Positions 51,071-60,577 of a DNA stretch of 64,000 nt are shown here, in pieces. Source of the DNA: Frigidibacter albus. GTDB taxonomy: Bacteria; Pseudomonadota; Alphaproteobacteria; Rhodobacterales; Rhodobacteraceae. The position numbers and the translations under genes are program-made. The notes below the pieces were generated by a model that did no database searches, had not been told where the DNA came from, and worked only from the letters and a program-made list of their open reading frames with translations. Numbering within the stretch: position 1 is the first letter of the stretch; each line of letters starts with the position of its first letter. The stretch is from contig NZ_JAAAUC010000002.1 in the NCBI RefSeq assembly GCF_009908165.1, forward strand, positions 248,001 to 312,000, in the 5' to 3' direction.

Positions 51071-51122
51071 ATCGTTGATATAAGACCGGACGACAGCCGG
51101 AAAAAGCGGGCAGGGGAAGAAG

Positions 51123-51785
51123 ATGGCCGAGACCGGCAGTTGGAGGGCGAAATTCCGCAGGCAGCCCTATGTGGTGCAACTCATATGGGCGAGTCTTGCA
51201 CTGGCTTTCATCGTCGCGGCGGCGACGCTGAACTGGTCGCTGGCCTTCATCGCGGCGGCGACGTTCCTTTTGTCGCTGGCGCCGATCCTGTTCGTGCGGC
51301 GCATCGGGGTGCAGCTGCCGATGTCGTTCTTCGCCGGGATCGTGATCTTCATCTATGCGACGATCTTCCTTGGCGAGGCCTTCGACTTCTACAACCGCTA
51401 CGCCTGGTGGGACGTGATGTTGCATGGCGGCTCGGCGCTTGGCTTCGGGCTGATCGGCTTCCTGTTCGTGTTCACCATGTTCGAGGGCGACCGCTATGCC
51501 GCCCCCGCCTGGGCGATGGCCTTCATCGCCTTCAGCTTCGCCGTCACCATCGGCGCGCTGTGGGAGATTTTCGAGTTCTTCATGGACCAGACCTTCGGGC
51601 TGAACATGCAAAAATCCGGCCTGGTCGATACGATGTGGGACCTGATCGTCGATGTGATCGGCGGGTCCTTCGGCGCCTTCTCGGGGTTCCTGTTCCTCAA
51701 GGGCCGGCAACTCGGCGGCTTCACCGGCGTGCTCCACGAGTTCATCCAGAAGAACCGCCAGCTGTTCCGGCGCCTGCGCAAATAG
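51123..51785 (+). CDS. predicted membrane protein, DUF2238/YjdF-like
   Basis: The 220-aa protein has six or seven helices. Charged or aromatic motifs inside the membrane region include GEAFDFYNRYAWWDVMLHGG, ALWEIFEFFMDQ and VDTMWDLIVDVIGG. This resembles the DUF2238/YjdF family, whose function is unknown. ATG 51123 follows GGGGAAGAAG. It stands alone, divergent from the EEP gene and convergent with selO. Confidence 0.7.
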   Translation: MAETGSWRAKFRRQPYVVQLIWASLALAFIVAAATLNWSLAFIAAATFLLSLAPILFVRRIGVQLPMSFFAGIVIFIYATIFLGEAFDFYNRYAWWDVMLHGGSALGFGLIGFLFVFTMFEGDRYAAPAWAMAFIAFSFAVTIGALWEIFEFFMDQTFGLNMQKSGLVDTMWDLIVDVIGGSFGAFSGFLFLKGRQLGGFTGVLHEFIQKNRQLFRRLRK

Positions 51786-51791
51786 CGCCGC

Positions 51792-53228
51792 TCAGGTGCC
51801 GCAATACGTGCGCTGCACCCGCTGCTCGGGCCAGGGCGCGGCGCGCAGGGGATCGTCCTGCGCGGCGTCATAGGGCGCGGCCAGCGCGGCGTTCAGCGCA
51901 TGGAACGGGGCGAAGTCGCCCGCGGTGGCGGCCACGATCGCCTCCTCCACCCGGTGATTGCGCGGGATGATCGCGGGGTTGACGCCCGCCATCCGCGCCT
52001 CGGCCCCCGGCGCGTCCTGCGCCAGCCGGGACTGCCAACCGGGGGCCCAGGTGTCGAAGGCGGCGGGGTCCAGGAATTCGTCCCGCGCCCGCCCCTCGGC
52101 GAGCCCGCGGAAAGTGCGGGTGAAATCGGCGCGCTCCACCGCCATCCGGGTCAGCAGCGCCTCGATCAGCGGCCGGTCGGATTCGGTGGGGGTGGTCAGC
52201 CCCAGCTTCGCCCCGAACTTGGCAATCCACGCAGCCTGATAGATCTCGGCAAAGCGGTGGATCGCGGCGGTCGCCACCTCCACCGCCGCTGCCTCGGACC
52301 CTTCCGACCCCGCGATCAGCGGCAGCAGGCAGCTGGCCAGTTGCGCGAGATTCCAGACCGCGATCTGCGGCTGGTTGGCATAGGCATAGCGGCCCTGGCT
52401 GTCGATGGACGAGAACACGGTGTCCGGGTGGTATTCGTCCATGAAGGCGCAGGGGCCATAGTCGATGGTCTCGCCCGACACCGCCATGTTGTCGGTGTTC
52501 ATCACCCCGTGGATGAAGCCAAGCGCCATCCATTCCGCGATCAGCCGCGCCTGCGCTGCCACCACGGCATCAAGCAGCGCCAGTGGGCCATCGGCAACGG
52601 GATAGTGCCGCGCGATCACGTGATCCGTCAGCAGCTGCAGCGCCTCGGTATCCTGCCGCGCGGCGAAGAACTGGAAGGTGCCGACGCGGATATGGCTCGC
52701 CGCCACCCGCAGCAGCACCGCGCCGGGCAGGGCGCGCCCGTCGCGGATCACGCTCTCGCCGGTGGTGGCCGCCGCCAGCGCCCGCGTCGTCGGAACCCCA
52801 AGCGCCGCCATCGCCTCCGACACCAGATATTCGCGCAGGACCGGCCCCAGCCAGGCCCGCCCATCGCCGCGGCGCGAGAAGGGGGTGGGGCCGGAGCCTT
52901 TCAGTTGCAGATCGACCCGCCCGAGCGGGCTGACGATCTCGCCCAGCAGAAGCGCGCGCCCGTCGCCAAGTCGCGGCGACCAGCCGCCGAACTGGTGCCC
53001 GGCATAGGCCTGCGCCAGCGGCTCCGCGCCCCCCGGCACCAGATTACCCGCGACCATCGCCACCCCGTCGGCCGACGCCAGCGCCTCGGGGTCGAGGTCC
53101 AAGGCCCGCGCCAGGCCCACATTCACCGCAATCCGCCCCGGCGCCTTCACCGGCGTGGGCGCCTGGCGCACATGAAACCGGATGGGCAGCCGGGCATAGC
53201 TGTTGTCGAAAGGCAGGGTCAGGGTCAT
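51792..53228 (-). CDS. selO: protein adenylyltransferase SelO
   Basis: This 478-aa pseudokinase transfers AMP to protein Ser, Thr or Tyr. Family stretches are [81 protein letters not shown] and DYGPCAFMD. The protein ends in YCGT; the C-terminal Cys fits the redox-regulated site known in bacterial SelO. ATG 53228 follows AGAGGAG; the upstream GTG start at 53261 is unlikely. Confidence 0.95.
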   Translation of the reverse strand: MTLTLPFDNSYARLPIRFHVRQAPTPVKAPGRIAVNVGLARALDLDPEALASADGVAMVAGNLVPGGAEPLAQAYAGHQFGGWSPRLGDGRALLLGEIVSPLGRVDLQLKGSGPTPFSRRGDGRAWLGPVLREYLVSEAMAALGVPTTRALAAATTGESVIRDGRALPGAVLLRVAASHIRVGTFQFFAARQDTEALQLLTDHVIARHYPVADGPLALLDAVVAAQARLIAEWMALGFIHGVMNTDNMAVSGETIDYGPCAFMDEYHPDTVFSSIDSQGRYAYANQPQIAVWNLAQLASCLLPLIAGSEGSEAAAVEVATAAIHRFAEIYQAAWIAKFGAKLGLTTPTESDRPLIEALLTRMAVERADFTRTFRGLAEGRARDEFLDPAAFDTWAPGWQSRLAQDAPGAEARMAGVNPAIIPRNHRVEEAIVAATAGDFAPFHALNAALAAPYDAAQDDPLRAAPWPEQRVQRTYCGT

Positions 53229-53295
53229 CGCACATCTCCTCTGGCCCCTCGATATGGGCATGGAACCGGCCGTGGAAAACCCCGCGCCCCTTCCC

Positions 53296-53365
53296 CATTC
53301 TTGCTGGCAAAAATATCCCGGGGGGAGTCTCCGAAGGAGACGGGGGGCAGCGCCCCCCTCTTGCT
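53296..53365 (+). repeat. REP-like palindromic repeat, copy 6
   Basis: CATTCTTGCTGGCAAAAATA followed by TCCCGGGGGG, a short stem AGTCTCCGAAGGAGAC, then the hairpin GGGGGGC-AGC-GCCCCCC. It lies between the nucleoside hydrolase stop and the selO start. Confidence 0.8.
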
Positions 53366-54305
53366 ACAGCCGACCAATCCGCTCCGTCAGCAGCGCGAAG
53401 AACCCCGCCGCATCCAGATCGCCCATGAACATCGCATTGGGCTGGCGGCCCGACACCCGCCACCAGTCGGCGACGGTCATGCCGGCGGTGAACTCGCCGC
53501 GGGTCTCGATTTCCACATTGATATGGCGGCCGGAGAACAGGTCCGGCTGCAGCAGATAGGCGACGGTGCAGGGGTCATGCAGCGGCGCGCCCTCGCTGCC
53601 GTATTTCGCCATGTCGAAACGCTCGAAGAAATCGGTCCAGCCGGCGACGGCATGGCCCACCGGCGTGCCAAGCGCGCGGAAGGCTTCGACGCGGGCGCGA
53701 GTAGTCAGCGCCTTGTGGGTCACGTCGAGGGGCATCACCACCAGAGGAACGCCGCTTTTGAACACGATTTCAGCGGCTTCCGGGTCGACATGAATGTTGA
53801 ATTCCGCCGCCGGGGTGATGTTGCCGACCTCGAAATACGCGCCCCCCATCAGCACCACTTCGCACACGCGGCTGGCGATGTCGGGCGCGCGCTGGAAGGC
53901 GGTGGCGAGGTTGGTGAGCGGGCCGAGCGCGCAGAGCGTCACCGATCCCGGGGTCTGCGCGCGCAGCGTGTCGATCAGGAAATCCACCGCATGGCCCTCC
54001 TCCATCGGCATTGCCGGGTCCGGCAGGTTGGTGCCGTCGAGGCCGCTCTTGCCATGCACATGTTCGGCGGTGATCAGGTGGCGGGTCAGCGGGCGCTCGC
54101 AGCCGGCGAAGACCTTCATCTCGGGGCGCCCGGCCAGCTCGCAGATCACCCTTGCGTTGCGGGTGGTCAGCGGCAGCGGCACGTTGCCGGCGACGCAGGT
54201 CAGCCCCAGCACATCCAGCTCGGGACTGGCCAGCGCCAGCAAGATCGCCACGGCGTCATCCTGCCCCGGATCGGTGTCGATGATGATCTTGCGCGGTTTG
54301 GTCAT
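53364..54305 (-). CDS. nucleoside hydrolase (IU-NH family)
   Basis: The 313-aa enzyme cleaves nucleosides to base and ribose. The calcium-binding DTDPGQDDA lies at residues 10-18, with VTLCALGPLTNLA, VLMGGAYFEVGN and a C-terminal LHDPCTVAYLL supplying the catalytic His-Asp region. Purine or pyrimidine preference cannot be told. It is upstream of selO on the same strand with a 135-bp gap that holds the repeat. Confidence 0.92.
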   Translation of the reverse strand: MTKPRKIIIDTDPGQDDAVAILLALASPELDVLGLTCVAGNVPLPLTTRNARVICELAGRPEMKVFAGCERPLTRHLITAEHVHGKSGLDGTNLPDPAMPMEEGHAVDFLIDTLRAQTPGSVTLCALGPLTNLATAFQRAPDIASRVCEVVLMGGAYFEVGNITPAAEFNIHVDPEAAEIVFKSGVPLVVMPLDVTHKALTTRARVEAFRALGTPVGHAVAGWTDFFERFDMAKYGSEGAPLHDPCTVAYLLQPDLFSGRHINVEIETRGEFTAGMTVADWWRVSGRQPNAMFMGDLDAAGFFALLTERIGRL

Positions 54306-54370
54306 GCGTCCTCCGGGATTTCGCGCGCAGGGTGACGAGGGCCGGCGCGGAAGTAAAGGGAGCGCATGAA

Positions 54371-54394
54371 AAAGGCGGCCCGGAGGCCGCCTTT
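54371..54394 (-). terminator. intrinsic terminator of the ferric-binding protein gene
   Basis: AAAGGCGGCC pairs with GGCCGCCTTT (10 bp) around CGGA. On the minus strand it is followed by TTTCATGC. It lies 20 bases after the gene's stop. Confidence 0.85.
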
Positions 54395-54413
54395 GTGCAG
54401 TAATTTCAACGGG

Positions 54414-55421
54414 TCAGCCGTCGAAGTTAACCTCTTCGATCAGCTTCAGCGCGGCGGGGCGCAGCTTGGCGATCTCGATCAGGCTCAGCGTGTCGGGGGT
54501 GAACTCGCCCCAGCTTGCCACCAGCTCGGACCGCGCGACGCCCGGCTTGACCGGGAATTCGTTGTTGGTTTCGGCATAGATTTCCTGCGCCGCGTCCGAG
54601 GCGAGGTATTCCATCAGCTGCAGCGCCGCGTCCTTGTTCGGGGCCGACTTGGTCATCGCCACGCCCGAGATGTTGAGGTGGGTGCCGCCCTCTGCAAAGG
54701 TCGGGAACACGATGCGCACCGACTCCGCCCAAGGCAGCTGCTCGGGATCGGCGAGCATCTGGCCCATGTAATAGGTGTTGCCAAGGCTGATGTCGCATTC
54801 GCCCGACCAGATCGACTTGACCTGACCGCGGTCATTGCCCTCGGGCTTTTTCGCCAGGTTGCCCTTCACGGCTTCCAGCCAGGTACGGGTCTCTTCCTCG
54901 CCGTGATGGGCGAGATAGGCGGCGGCCAGCGCCACGTTGTAGTCGTTGGTGCCGGGGCGGGTGCAGATGCGGCCCTGCCATTTCGGATCGGCCAGATCCT
55001 CATAGGTGGTCACCTCGCCATCGGCGACGCGCTCCTTGCTGGCATAGACGATGCGGGCGCGGCTGGTCAGGCCGAACCAGTGGCCTTCGGGATCGCGCAG
55101 TTCGGCGGGGATCGCGGCGTTCAGCGCATCCGAGGTCACAGCCTGCGTCACGCCGGCATTCACCACTTCCGACAGGCGGGCGATGTCGACGGTCATCACC
55201 AGATCGGCCGGCGAGCGGTCTCCCTCGGCGGTCAGTCGCTCGACCATGCCCTTGTCGACGAAGGCGACGTTGACCGGAATGCCGGTCTCGGCGGTGAAGG
55301 CGTCGAACAGCGGCTGCACCAGTTCGGGCTGGCGATGCGAATAGACATTCACTTCATCGGCCAGGACCGGGGCGGCGATTGCAGTGGCAGCCGTGGCGAG
55401 AAGGGCAAGACGGAACGACAT
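54414..55421 (-). CDS. Fe(III) ABC transporter periplasmic binding protein (FutA/FbpA-like)
   Basis: The 335-aa product has a signal peptide ending in VLADE. The type 2 fold follows: VNVYSHRQPELVQPLFDAF, LTSRARIVYASK and SLGNTYYMGQML, whose paired tyrosines are the ferric-ion ligands of this family. It would bind iron and deliver it to an ABC permease, but no permease or ATPase gene is adjacent. A strong terminator follows, so it is a single-gene unit. Confidence 0.9.
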   Translation of the reverse strand: MSFRLALLATAATAIAAPVLADEVNVYSHRQPELVQPLFDAFTAETGIPVNVAFVDKGMVERLTAEGDRSPADLVMTVDIARLSEVVNAGVTQAVTSDALNAAIPAELRDPEGHWFGLTSRARIVYASKERVADGEVTTYEDLADPKWQGRICTRPGTNDYNVALAAAYLAHHGEEETRTWLEAVKGNLAKKPEGNDRGQVKSIWSGECDISLGNTYYMGQMLADPEQLPWAESVRIVFPTFAEGGTHLNISGVAMTKSAPNKDAALQLMEYLASDAAQEIYAETNNEFPVKPGVARSELVASWGEFTPDTLSLIEIAKLRPAALKLIEEVNFDG

Positions 55422-55537
55422 GAGATTCCTCCAGAGTAAAAGCGTCAGGAATGCTTAAGCCGCAACGCGCGCCGCCGGTCAATACCTGAGTGAAGCTCTC
55501 ATGAATTTTGCGTGGCGGTCAGAGCCGGGGGCTGGCC

Positions 55538-56377
55538 TCAGCCCTTCGCCGCCTTTTCGGCCGCCTTGGCCGCATTCCACAGCGCGTCCATTTCCGCCAG
55601 TGTGCTGTCCTCGGGGCGGCGGCCGCCCTTGGCCAGCGCCGCCTCGATGCTGGCAAAGCGGCGGATGAACTTGGCATTGGCGGCGCGCAGGGCGGCCTCG
55701 GGATCGACCTGCAGGTGGCGGGCGAGGTTGGCCATGACGAACAAGAGGTCACCCATCTCCTCGGCCACCTCGTCCTGCGTCAGGCTGTCCTTCGCCTCGA
55801 CCAGCTCGCGCGCCTCTTCGACGACCTTGTCCAGCACTTCGGTGGTCGAGGGCCAGTCGAACCCCACCCGCGCCGCGCGCTTTTGCAGCTTCAGCGCCCG
55901 CAGCAGGGCCGGCAGGCCGGGGGCGACACCGTCCAGAACGCCGGTCTCGGCCTTGGCGGCGCGCTCGGCGGCCTTGATCCGCTCCCAGTCCACCGTCTGC
56001 TGATCGGCGGACTTGTCGCGGGATTCGTCCCCGAACACATGCGGGTGGCGGGCGACCATCTTGTCGGCGACGCCCCTGGTGACGCTGTGAAAGTCGAAAT
56101 GCCCCGCCTCGGCGCCGATCTGGGCGTGATAGACCACCTGCAAAAGCAGGTCGCCAAGCTCGCCTTGCAGCTCGGCCCAGGCCTGCCGCTCGATGGCGTC
56201 CGCCACCTCATAGGCCTCCTCGATCGTATAGGGCGCGATGGTGGCGAAGGTCTGGACCAGATCCCAGGGGCAGCCGGTTTCCGGGTCGCGCAGCTGGGCC
56301 ATGATTTCTAGCAGGCGCGGCAACCCGCCCTCGGAGTCATGGACGAGGGCGTCGGAAATTTGGGAGGGGTGTGTCAT
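55538..56377 (-). CDS. mazG: nucleoside triphosphate pyrophosphohydrolase MazG
   Basis: The 279-aa product has two MazG domains. The first has CPWDLVQTFATIAPYTIEEAYEVADAIE and ELGDLLLQVVYHAQIG. The second has KVVEEARELVEA and DEVAEEMGDLLFVMANLAR. The enzyme hydrolyses NTPs to NMP plus pyrophosphate and helps clear abnormal nucleotides. ATG 56377 begins MTHPSQISDA; the ribosome site is weak. It is divergent from the amidohydrolase. Confidence 0.93.
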   Translation of the reverse strand: MTHPSQISDALVHDSEGGLPRLLEIMAQLRDPETGCPWDLVQTFATIAPYTIEEAYEVADAIERQAWAELQGELGDLLLQVVYHAQIGAEAGHFDFHSVTRGVADKMVARHPHVFGDESRDKSADQQTVDWERIKAAERAAKAETGVLDGVAPGLPALLRALKLQKRAARVGFDWPSTTEVLDKVVEEARELVEAKDSLTQDEVAEEMGDLLFVMANLARHLQVDPEAALRAANAKFIRRFASIEAALAKGGRRPEDSTLAEMDALWNAAKAAEKAAKG

Positions 56378-56438
56378 TGCGGATGCCTGCAAGATCGCGT
56401 CATCTGCGCCTAGCAGAAACCGCCCGCGAGTGTCCACC

Positions 56439-57602
56439 ATGCCCGTCCTGAACCGGATCGCCGATTACGCCCCCCAGATGACCGCCTGGCGGCGGCACCT
56501 GCACCAGCACCCCGAACTGGGATTCGAGTGCCATGAGACGGCGGCCTTCATCGTGGAGCGGCTGCGCGAGATTGGCGTCGATGAGATCCATGAGGGGATC
56601 GGGCGCACCGGCGTTGTGGCGATAATCAACGGCAGCGGTGCGGGGCCGACCGTGGGCCTGCGCGCCGACATGGACGCGCTGCCGATCGTGGAGGCGACGG
56701 GCAAGCCCTATGCCTCCACCGTGCCGGGGCGGATGCATGCCTGCGGGCATGACGGCCATGTCACCATGCTGCTGGGGGCGGCGAAATACCTGGCGGAAAC
56801 GCGGCGCTTTGCGGGCCGGGTGGCGCTGATCTTCCAGCCGGCGGAAGAGGATGGCGGCGGTGGCCTCGCGATGGTGGAAGACGGGATGATGGACCGCTTC
56901 GACATCCATGAGGTCTACGGCATCCACAACAGCCCCAACACGCCCTTCGGCCATTTCCACACCGCGCCCGGCGCGCTGATGGCGGCGGTGGATACGGCCT
57001 GGGTGTACCTGACCGGCAAGGGTGGCCACGGCGCCACCCCGCATGAAACGGTGGACCCGATCCCGGCGGCGGTGGGGATGATCGGCGCGTTGCAGACCGT
57101 GGTGTCGCGCAACGTGCATGCGCTCGATGAGCTGGTGATCTCGGTCACCCAGATCCACTCCGGCACCGCCAGCAACATCATCCCCGAGGAGGCCTGGTTC
57201 TGCGCCACCATCCGCAGCTTCACCCCCGAGGTGCGGGCGCTGGCGAAGACGCGGTTCCATGCGATTGTCGAGGGCCACGCGGCGGCCTATGGGGTCGCGG
57301 CGCGGGTGGAGTATGACTGGGGCTATCCGCCGACGGTGAACCACGCGGCGCAGGCGGGCTTTGCCGCCGAGGTGGCGCGCGAGATTTCCGGCGAGGCGGC
57401 AGTGCTGGCCGATGCGCCCAAGGAAATGGGCGCCGAGGATTTCAGCTACATGCTTGAGGCGCGGCCGGGGGCCTATCTCTTCCTCGGCACCGGGCCGGGG
57501 GCGGGGCTGCATCACGCCGGCTTCGACTTCAACGACGAGGCGGCTCCGGTCGGGGCCAGCTTCTTCGCGCGGCTGGTGGAACGGGCGCTGCCGCTGGGTT
57601 AA
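56439..57602 (+). CDS. M20-family amidohydrolase (hippurate hydrolase-like)
   Basis: This 387-aa metalloenzyme resembles IAA-amino acid/hippurate hydrolases. It has RRHLHQHPELGFE, RADMDALPI, HACGHDGHVTMLL, FQPAEEDGGGG, and a late EMGAEDFSYMLE. Two metal ions are bound by the His, Asp and Glu residues of these motifs. The amide substrate is unknown. ATG 56439 opens on PVLNRIADYAP. Its stop shares a TTAA with the convergent oxidase gene's stop. Confidence 0.92.
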   Translation: MPVLNRIADYAPQMTAWRRHLHQHPELGFECHETAAFIVERLREIGVDEIHEGIGRTGVVAIINGSGAGPTVGLRADMDALPIVEATGKPYASTVPGRMHACGHDGHVTMLLGAAKYLAETRRFAGRVALIFQPAEEDGGGGLAMVEDGMMDRFDIHEVYGIHNSPNTPFGHFHTAPGALMAAVDTAWVYLTGKGGHGATPHETVDPIPAAVGMIGALQTVVSRNVHALDELVISVTQIHSGTASNIIPEEAWFCATIRSFTPEVRALAKTRFHAIVEGHAAAYGVAARVEYDWGYPPTVNHAAQAGFAAEVAREISGEAAVLADAPKEMGAEDFSYMLEARPGAYLFLGTGPGAGLHHAGFDFNDEAAPVGASFFARLVERALPLG

Positions 57603-58957
57603 CGCGGCAGGGGCCCATCGCGCAGGGCATAGGCGGTGTAGGCCGCGCGCAGGGCGAGGCGCCGGAGGCTCGGCAACGGAAAGCGGCGTGGGGGCGTGGT
57701 GAGGAGGGCGGGCAGGGTCGTCGGCGCTCCAACGATCAGCCGCGCCACCTCGGCCCCGCCAAGCGAGGCGGCGGCGACGCCGTTGCCATGCCAGCCGAAG
57801 GCGGCGAAGAGGCCTGGCGCGCCGGGGACCGGGCCGACATAGGGTGCGAGGCTGCCGGTGAGGCAGGCCAATCCCGACCAGGCGGTTTCGGTTTGTGCAT
57901 GGCGCCACGCCGGAAACAGCGCCTCGAAATGCTTGCGCAGCCGGGCGAGAGTCTCCGCCTCGGCCTTGGGCCGGGCCGAGAGCCCGCCGCGCATCCCGAA
58001 GAGGAAGCGGCCGCCCCCTGAAGAATCGGCCGGCAGATGCCGGAAGTAATGCAGCAGATGCCGCGAATCATAGCTCATCAGCGGCGAGGTGAACCCCTGC
58101 GCCGCGCGCTCCTCCGCAGTCAGTGGCCGGGTGACAAGAATGGCCGAGAACACCGGCAGGGTGCGGCCGGAAAGCCAGGGCTGCAGATCCTCGGGCGCAT
58201 AGCCATTGCCGGCGATCAGCACCTTGGCCGCGGTCAGGCTGCCGGAGGGCGTGGTCAGCCGCCAGCCGCCCGCTACCTCCTCCAGCCGCGTCACCGGGCT
58301 CTGGCCCCAGATCCGCGCGCCTGCGCCAGAGACTGCCTGCGCCAGCCCCTGCACATAGCGCATCGGGTCCAGCGGGAATCCCTCCGCCCCAAGCGCCGCG
58401 CCAAAGAAGCCCGGCCCGGCCAGCCCCTGCTCCGCCAGCGCGCCCGCCGGGATAAGCCGCGGCGCAGCGCCATGCAGGGCTGCCTCCGCTTCGGCCCCCG
58501 CCTGCAGCGCGGCAAAGGCGGCAGGCGAATGCGCCAGCAGCGCCTCGCCCTGCGGCCCCTGGCGCGCGTCAATCTCCTCCGCCTCCAGCAGCGCCGCGAC
58601 ATGGGTAATTGCCCGCCGCTGATAGGCCCGCCAGTCCCGCGCCCCCTGCATCCCGTGCCGCGCGACCACGGCCGCATCGTCGAGCTTGGCCCCGCCCAGA
58701 CAGCAGAACCCGCCATTGCGCCCCGAGGCGCCCCAGCCCGGCTGCGCCGCCTCCAGCACCGCCACGTCCATGCCATGCCCGCGCGCCAGCGCCAGAGCCG
58801 CATTCAGCCCGGCATACCCCGCGCCGATCACCGCCACCTGCGCCCGCGCCTCGCCCTGAAGCGGCCCGAACGCCGGCAAAGGCGCCGTCCCCGCCCAATG
58901 GCTCCCCGGCCAGGCCGGATCATAGGCCGCCGCCTCATAGAACTGTCGCACCGCCAC
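57599..58957 (-). CDS. FAD-dependent amine oxidase (gamma-glutamylputrescine oxidase-like)
   Basis: The 452-aa flavoenzyme has the FAD-binding fold VAVIGAGYAGLNAALALA, the signature PGWGASGRNGGFC, GRFLFGMRGGLSARP and GWHGNGVAAASLGGAEVA at the end. It is closest in feel to PuuB/ordL-type oxidases acting on gamma-glutamylputrescine or similar amines. The divergent agmatinase gene supports a polyamine role, which is inference. There is no ATG; GTG 58957 or GTG 58951 serve as start, right after AAGGGGAAGG, part of which comes from the adjacent repeat. Confidence 0.85.
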   Translation of the reverse strand: MAVRQFYEAAAYDPAWPGSHWAGTAPLPAFGPLQGEARAQVAVIGAGYAGLNAALALARGHGMDVAVLEAAQPGWGASGRNGGFCCLGGAKLDDAAVVARHGMQGARDWRAYQRRAITHVAALLEAEEIDARQGPQGEALLAHSPAAFAALQAGAEAEAALHGAAPRLIPAGALAEQGLAGPGFFGAALGAEGFPLDPMRYVQGLAQAVSGAGARIWGQSPVTRLEEVAGGWRLTTPSGSLTAAKVLIAGNGYAPEDLQPWLSGRTLPVFSAILVTRPLTAEERAAQGFTSPLMSYDSRHLLHYFRHLPADSSGGGRFLFGMRGGLSARPKAEAETLARLRKHFEALFPAWRHAQTETAWSGLACLTGSLAPYVGPVPGAPGLFAAFGWHGNGVAAASLGGAEVARLIVGAPTTLPALLTTPPRRFPLPSLRRLALRAAYTAYALRDGPLPR

Positions 58958-58965
58958 CCCTTCCC

Positions 58966-59070
58966 CTTTGCCTTTTCCAAATATCCCGGGGGGAGCGGGC
59001 CTGCCAAGGCCCGCCGGGGGGCAGCGCCCCCCTTCTGAACGTTCATGTGGGCAGCGCCCCCCCTCTTGCT
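58966..59070 (+). repeat. REP-like palindromic repeat, copy 7, with partial second core
   Basis: CTTTGCCTTTTCCAAATATC, then CCGGGGGG, an inner stem CGGGCCTGCCAAGGCCCG, and the hairpin GGGGGGC-AGC-GCCCCCC. A second GGGCAGCGCCCCCC follows 20 bases later, as if the core was duplicated. It fills most of the 181-bp gap between the divergent oxidase and agmatinase genes. Confidence 0.8.
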
Positions 59071-59138
59071 TCCAACTCCCCGCTTGACTCCGCACCACGA
59101 GCAGGCCGAGGTCTTCGCACCACGGACAGGAGGACAGC

Positions 59139-60104
59139 ATGGCCCTTGAAGACGCCAAAACCCAGGTCGATCTGGCCTTCACGCGCGCCGAAACCCGCGG
59201 GCTCGCCTTCGAGAATGCCTTTGGCGGCGCGACCAGCTTCCTGCGCAGGCGCTACACGAAGGACTTGGCCGGCGCCGATCTCGCCATCACCGGCGTGCCT
59301 TTCGACCAGGCGGTGACCCACCGCCCTGGCACCCGCTTCGGCCCGCGCGCGATCCGCGAGGCGAGCACCCTGCAGGCCTTCGATCCGCCCTATGGCTGGG
59401 GCTTCGATCCGCTGACCGAGTTCAGCATCGTCGATTATGGCGACCTGGCCTTCGATTACGCCAAGGTCGCCGACTTCCCGGGTGCCCTCACGGCGCATAT
59501 CCGCACCATCCTGGCGGCAGGGCCGGGCACGATCACCCTTGGCGGCGATCACTACATCACCTTCCCGATCCTCAAGGCCTATGCCGAGAAGTTCGGGCCC
59601 CTGTCCTTGCTGCATTTCGATGCCCATTCCGACACCTGGGCGGATGACGACATGACCCGCATCGACCATGGCACCATGTTCTACAAGGCGGTGAAGCTGG
59701 GGCTGATCGATCCCGCGCGCTCGGTGCAGGTGGGCATCCGCACCGACAACCCCGATACGCTGGGTGTGCACATCATCGACGCGCGCGAGGTCCATGAGCG
59801 GGGGCCGGCGGCGGCGGTGGAGAAGATCCGCGGCATCCTCGGCGATCATCCCACCTACCTCACCTTCGACATCGACGCGCTCGACCCCGCCTTCGCGCCC
59901 GGCACCGGCACGCCGGTCTGGGGCGGGCTCCACAGCTGGCAGGCCGCGGCGATGCTGCGGGGTCTGGCCGGGATCAACCTTGTCGGGGGGGATGTGGTCG
60001 AGGTCTCGCCCCCCTATGACACCACCGGCGCCACCGCGATTGCCGGGGCGCATGTCGCCTATGAGCTGCTGGCGATGTATTGCTGGCGCAAGGCCGGGCG
60101 ATGA
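59139..60104 (+). CDS. speB: agmatinase
   Basis: The 321-aa ureohydrolase has the dimanganese ligands in GGDHY, HFDAHSDT and TFDIDALDP, plus GTRFGPRAIREAS and GGDVVEVSPPYD. It would split agmatine into putrescine and urea. Related guanidinobutyrase/guanidinopropionase activities are possible with the same motifs. ATG 59139 follows GGAGGA. Its stop overlaps the DUF1499 start by four bases. Confidence 0.88.
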   Translation: MALEDAKTQVDLAFTRAETRGLAFENAFGGATSFLRRRYTKDLAGADLAITGVPFDQAVTHRPGTRFGPRAIREASTLQAFDPPYGWGFDPLTEFSIVDYGDLAFDYAKVADFPGALTAHIRTILAAGPGTITLGGDHYITFPILKAYAEKFGPLSLLHFDAHSDTWADDDMTRIDHGTMFYKAVKLGLIDPARSVQVGIRTDNPDTLGVHIIDAREVHERGPAAAVEKIRGILGDHPTYLTFDIDALDPAFAPGTGTPVWGGLHSWQAAAMLRGLAGINLVGGDVVEVSPPYDTTGATAIAGAHVAYELLAMYCWRKAGR

Positions 60105-60532
60105 GGTTCACCCTTGTTCTGCTGGTCCTGATGGCGCTTGGCGGGCTGGCCTGGGTGCGGCTGGCGCCTTCGGACCCGGGGCGCTGGCATGTGAACCCGC
60201 TGACCGCGCGCGACCCCGGCAGCCCGAACTTCGCGCGGATTCCGCCGGGAGAGATCGTGACCGCCGAAGACCCCGCCACCCTTGCCGCGCGCATCGACGC
60301 GGCGCTGCTGGCGATGCCGCGGGTGACGCGGCTGGCGGGGGAGCCGAAGGGCGGCTTCGTCACCTACATCGCGCGCTCGCGGCTTCTGGGCTTTCCCGAC
60401 TACGTCACCGTGCGCACCCTCGCCGCCGACCGCGGGGCGACCTTCGCGGCGCTGTCGCGGGCGCGGTTCGGGGCGTCGGATTTCGGGGTCAACGCCGCGC
60501 GGATGCAGGCCCTGCGCGACGCGCTGGAGTAG
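60101..60532 (+). CDS. DUF1499 family protein
   Basis: The 143-aa protein has an N-terminal membrane helix (FTLVLLVLMALGGLAWVRL), followed by a soluble domain of DUF1499 type (VTYIARSRLLGFPDYVTVR, ALSRARFGASDFGVN). The function is unknown. ATG 60101 overlaps the agmatinase stop, so it is co-transcribed with it, but a functional link is not evident. Confidence 0.85.
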   Translation: MRFTLVLLVLMALGGLAWVRLAPSDPGRWHVNPLTARDPGSPNFARIPPGEIVTAEDPATLAARIDAALLAMPRVTRLAGEPKGGFVTYIARSRLLGFPDYVTVRTLAADRGATFAALSRARFGASDFGVNAARMQALRDALE

Positions 60533-60577
60533 CGGCGCCGCTTCCCCCCGCGTCGCGCTTGCGCTACACCGGCCGCC

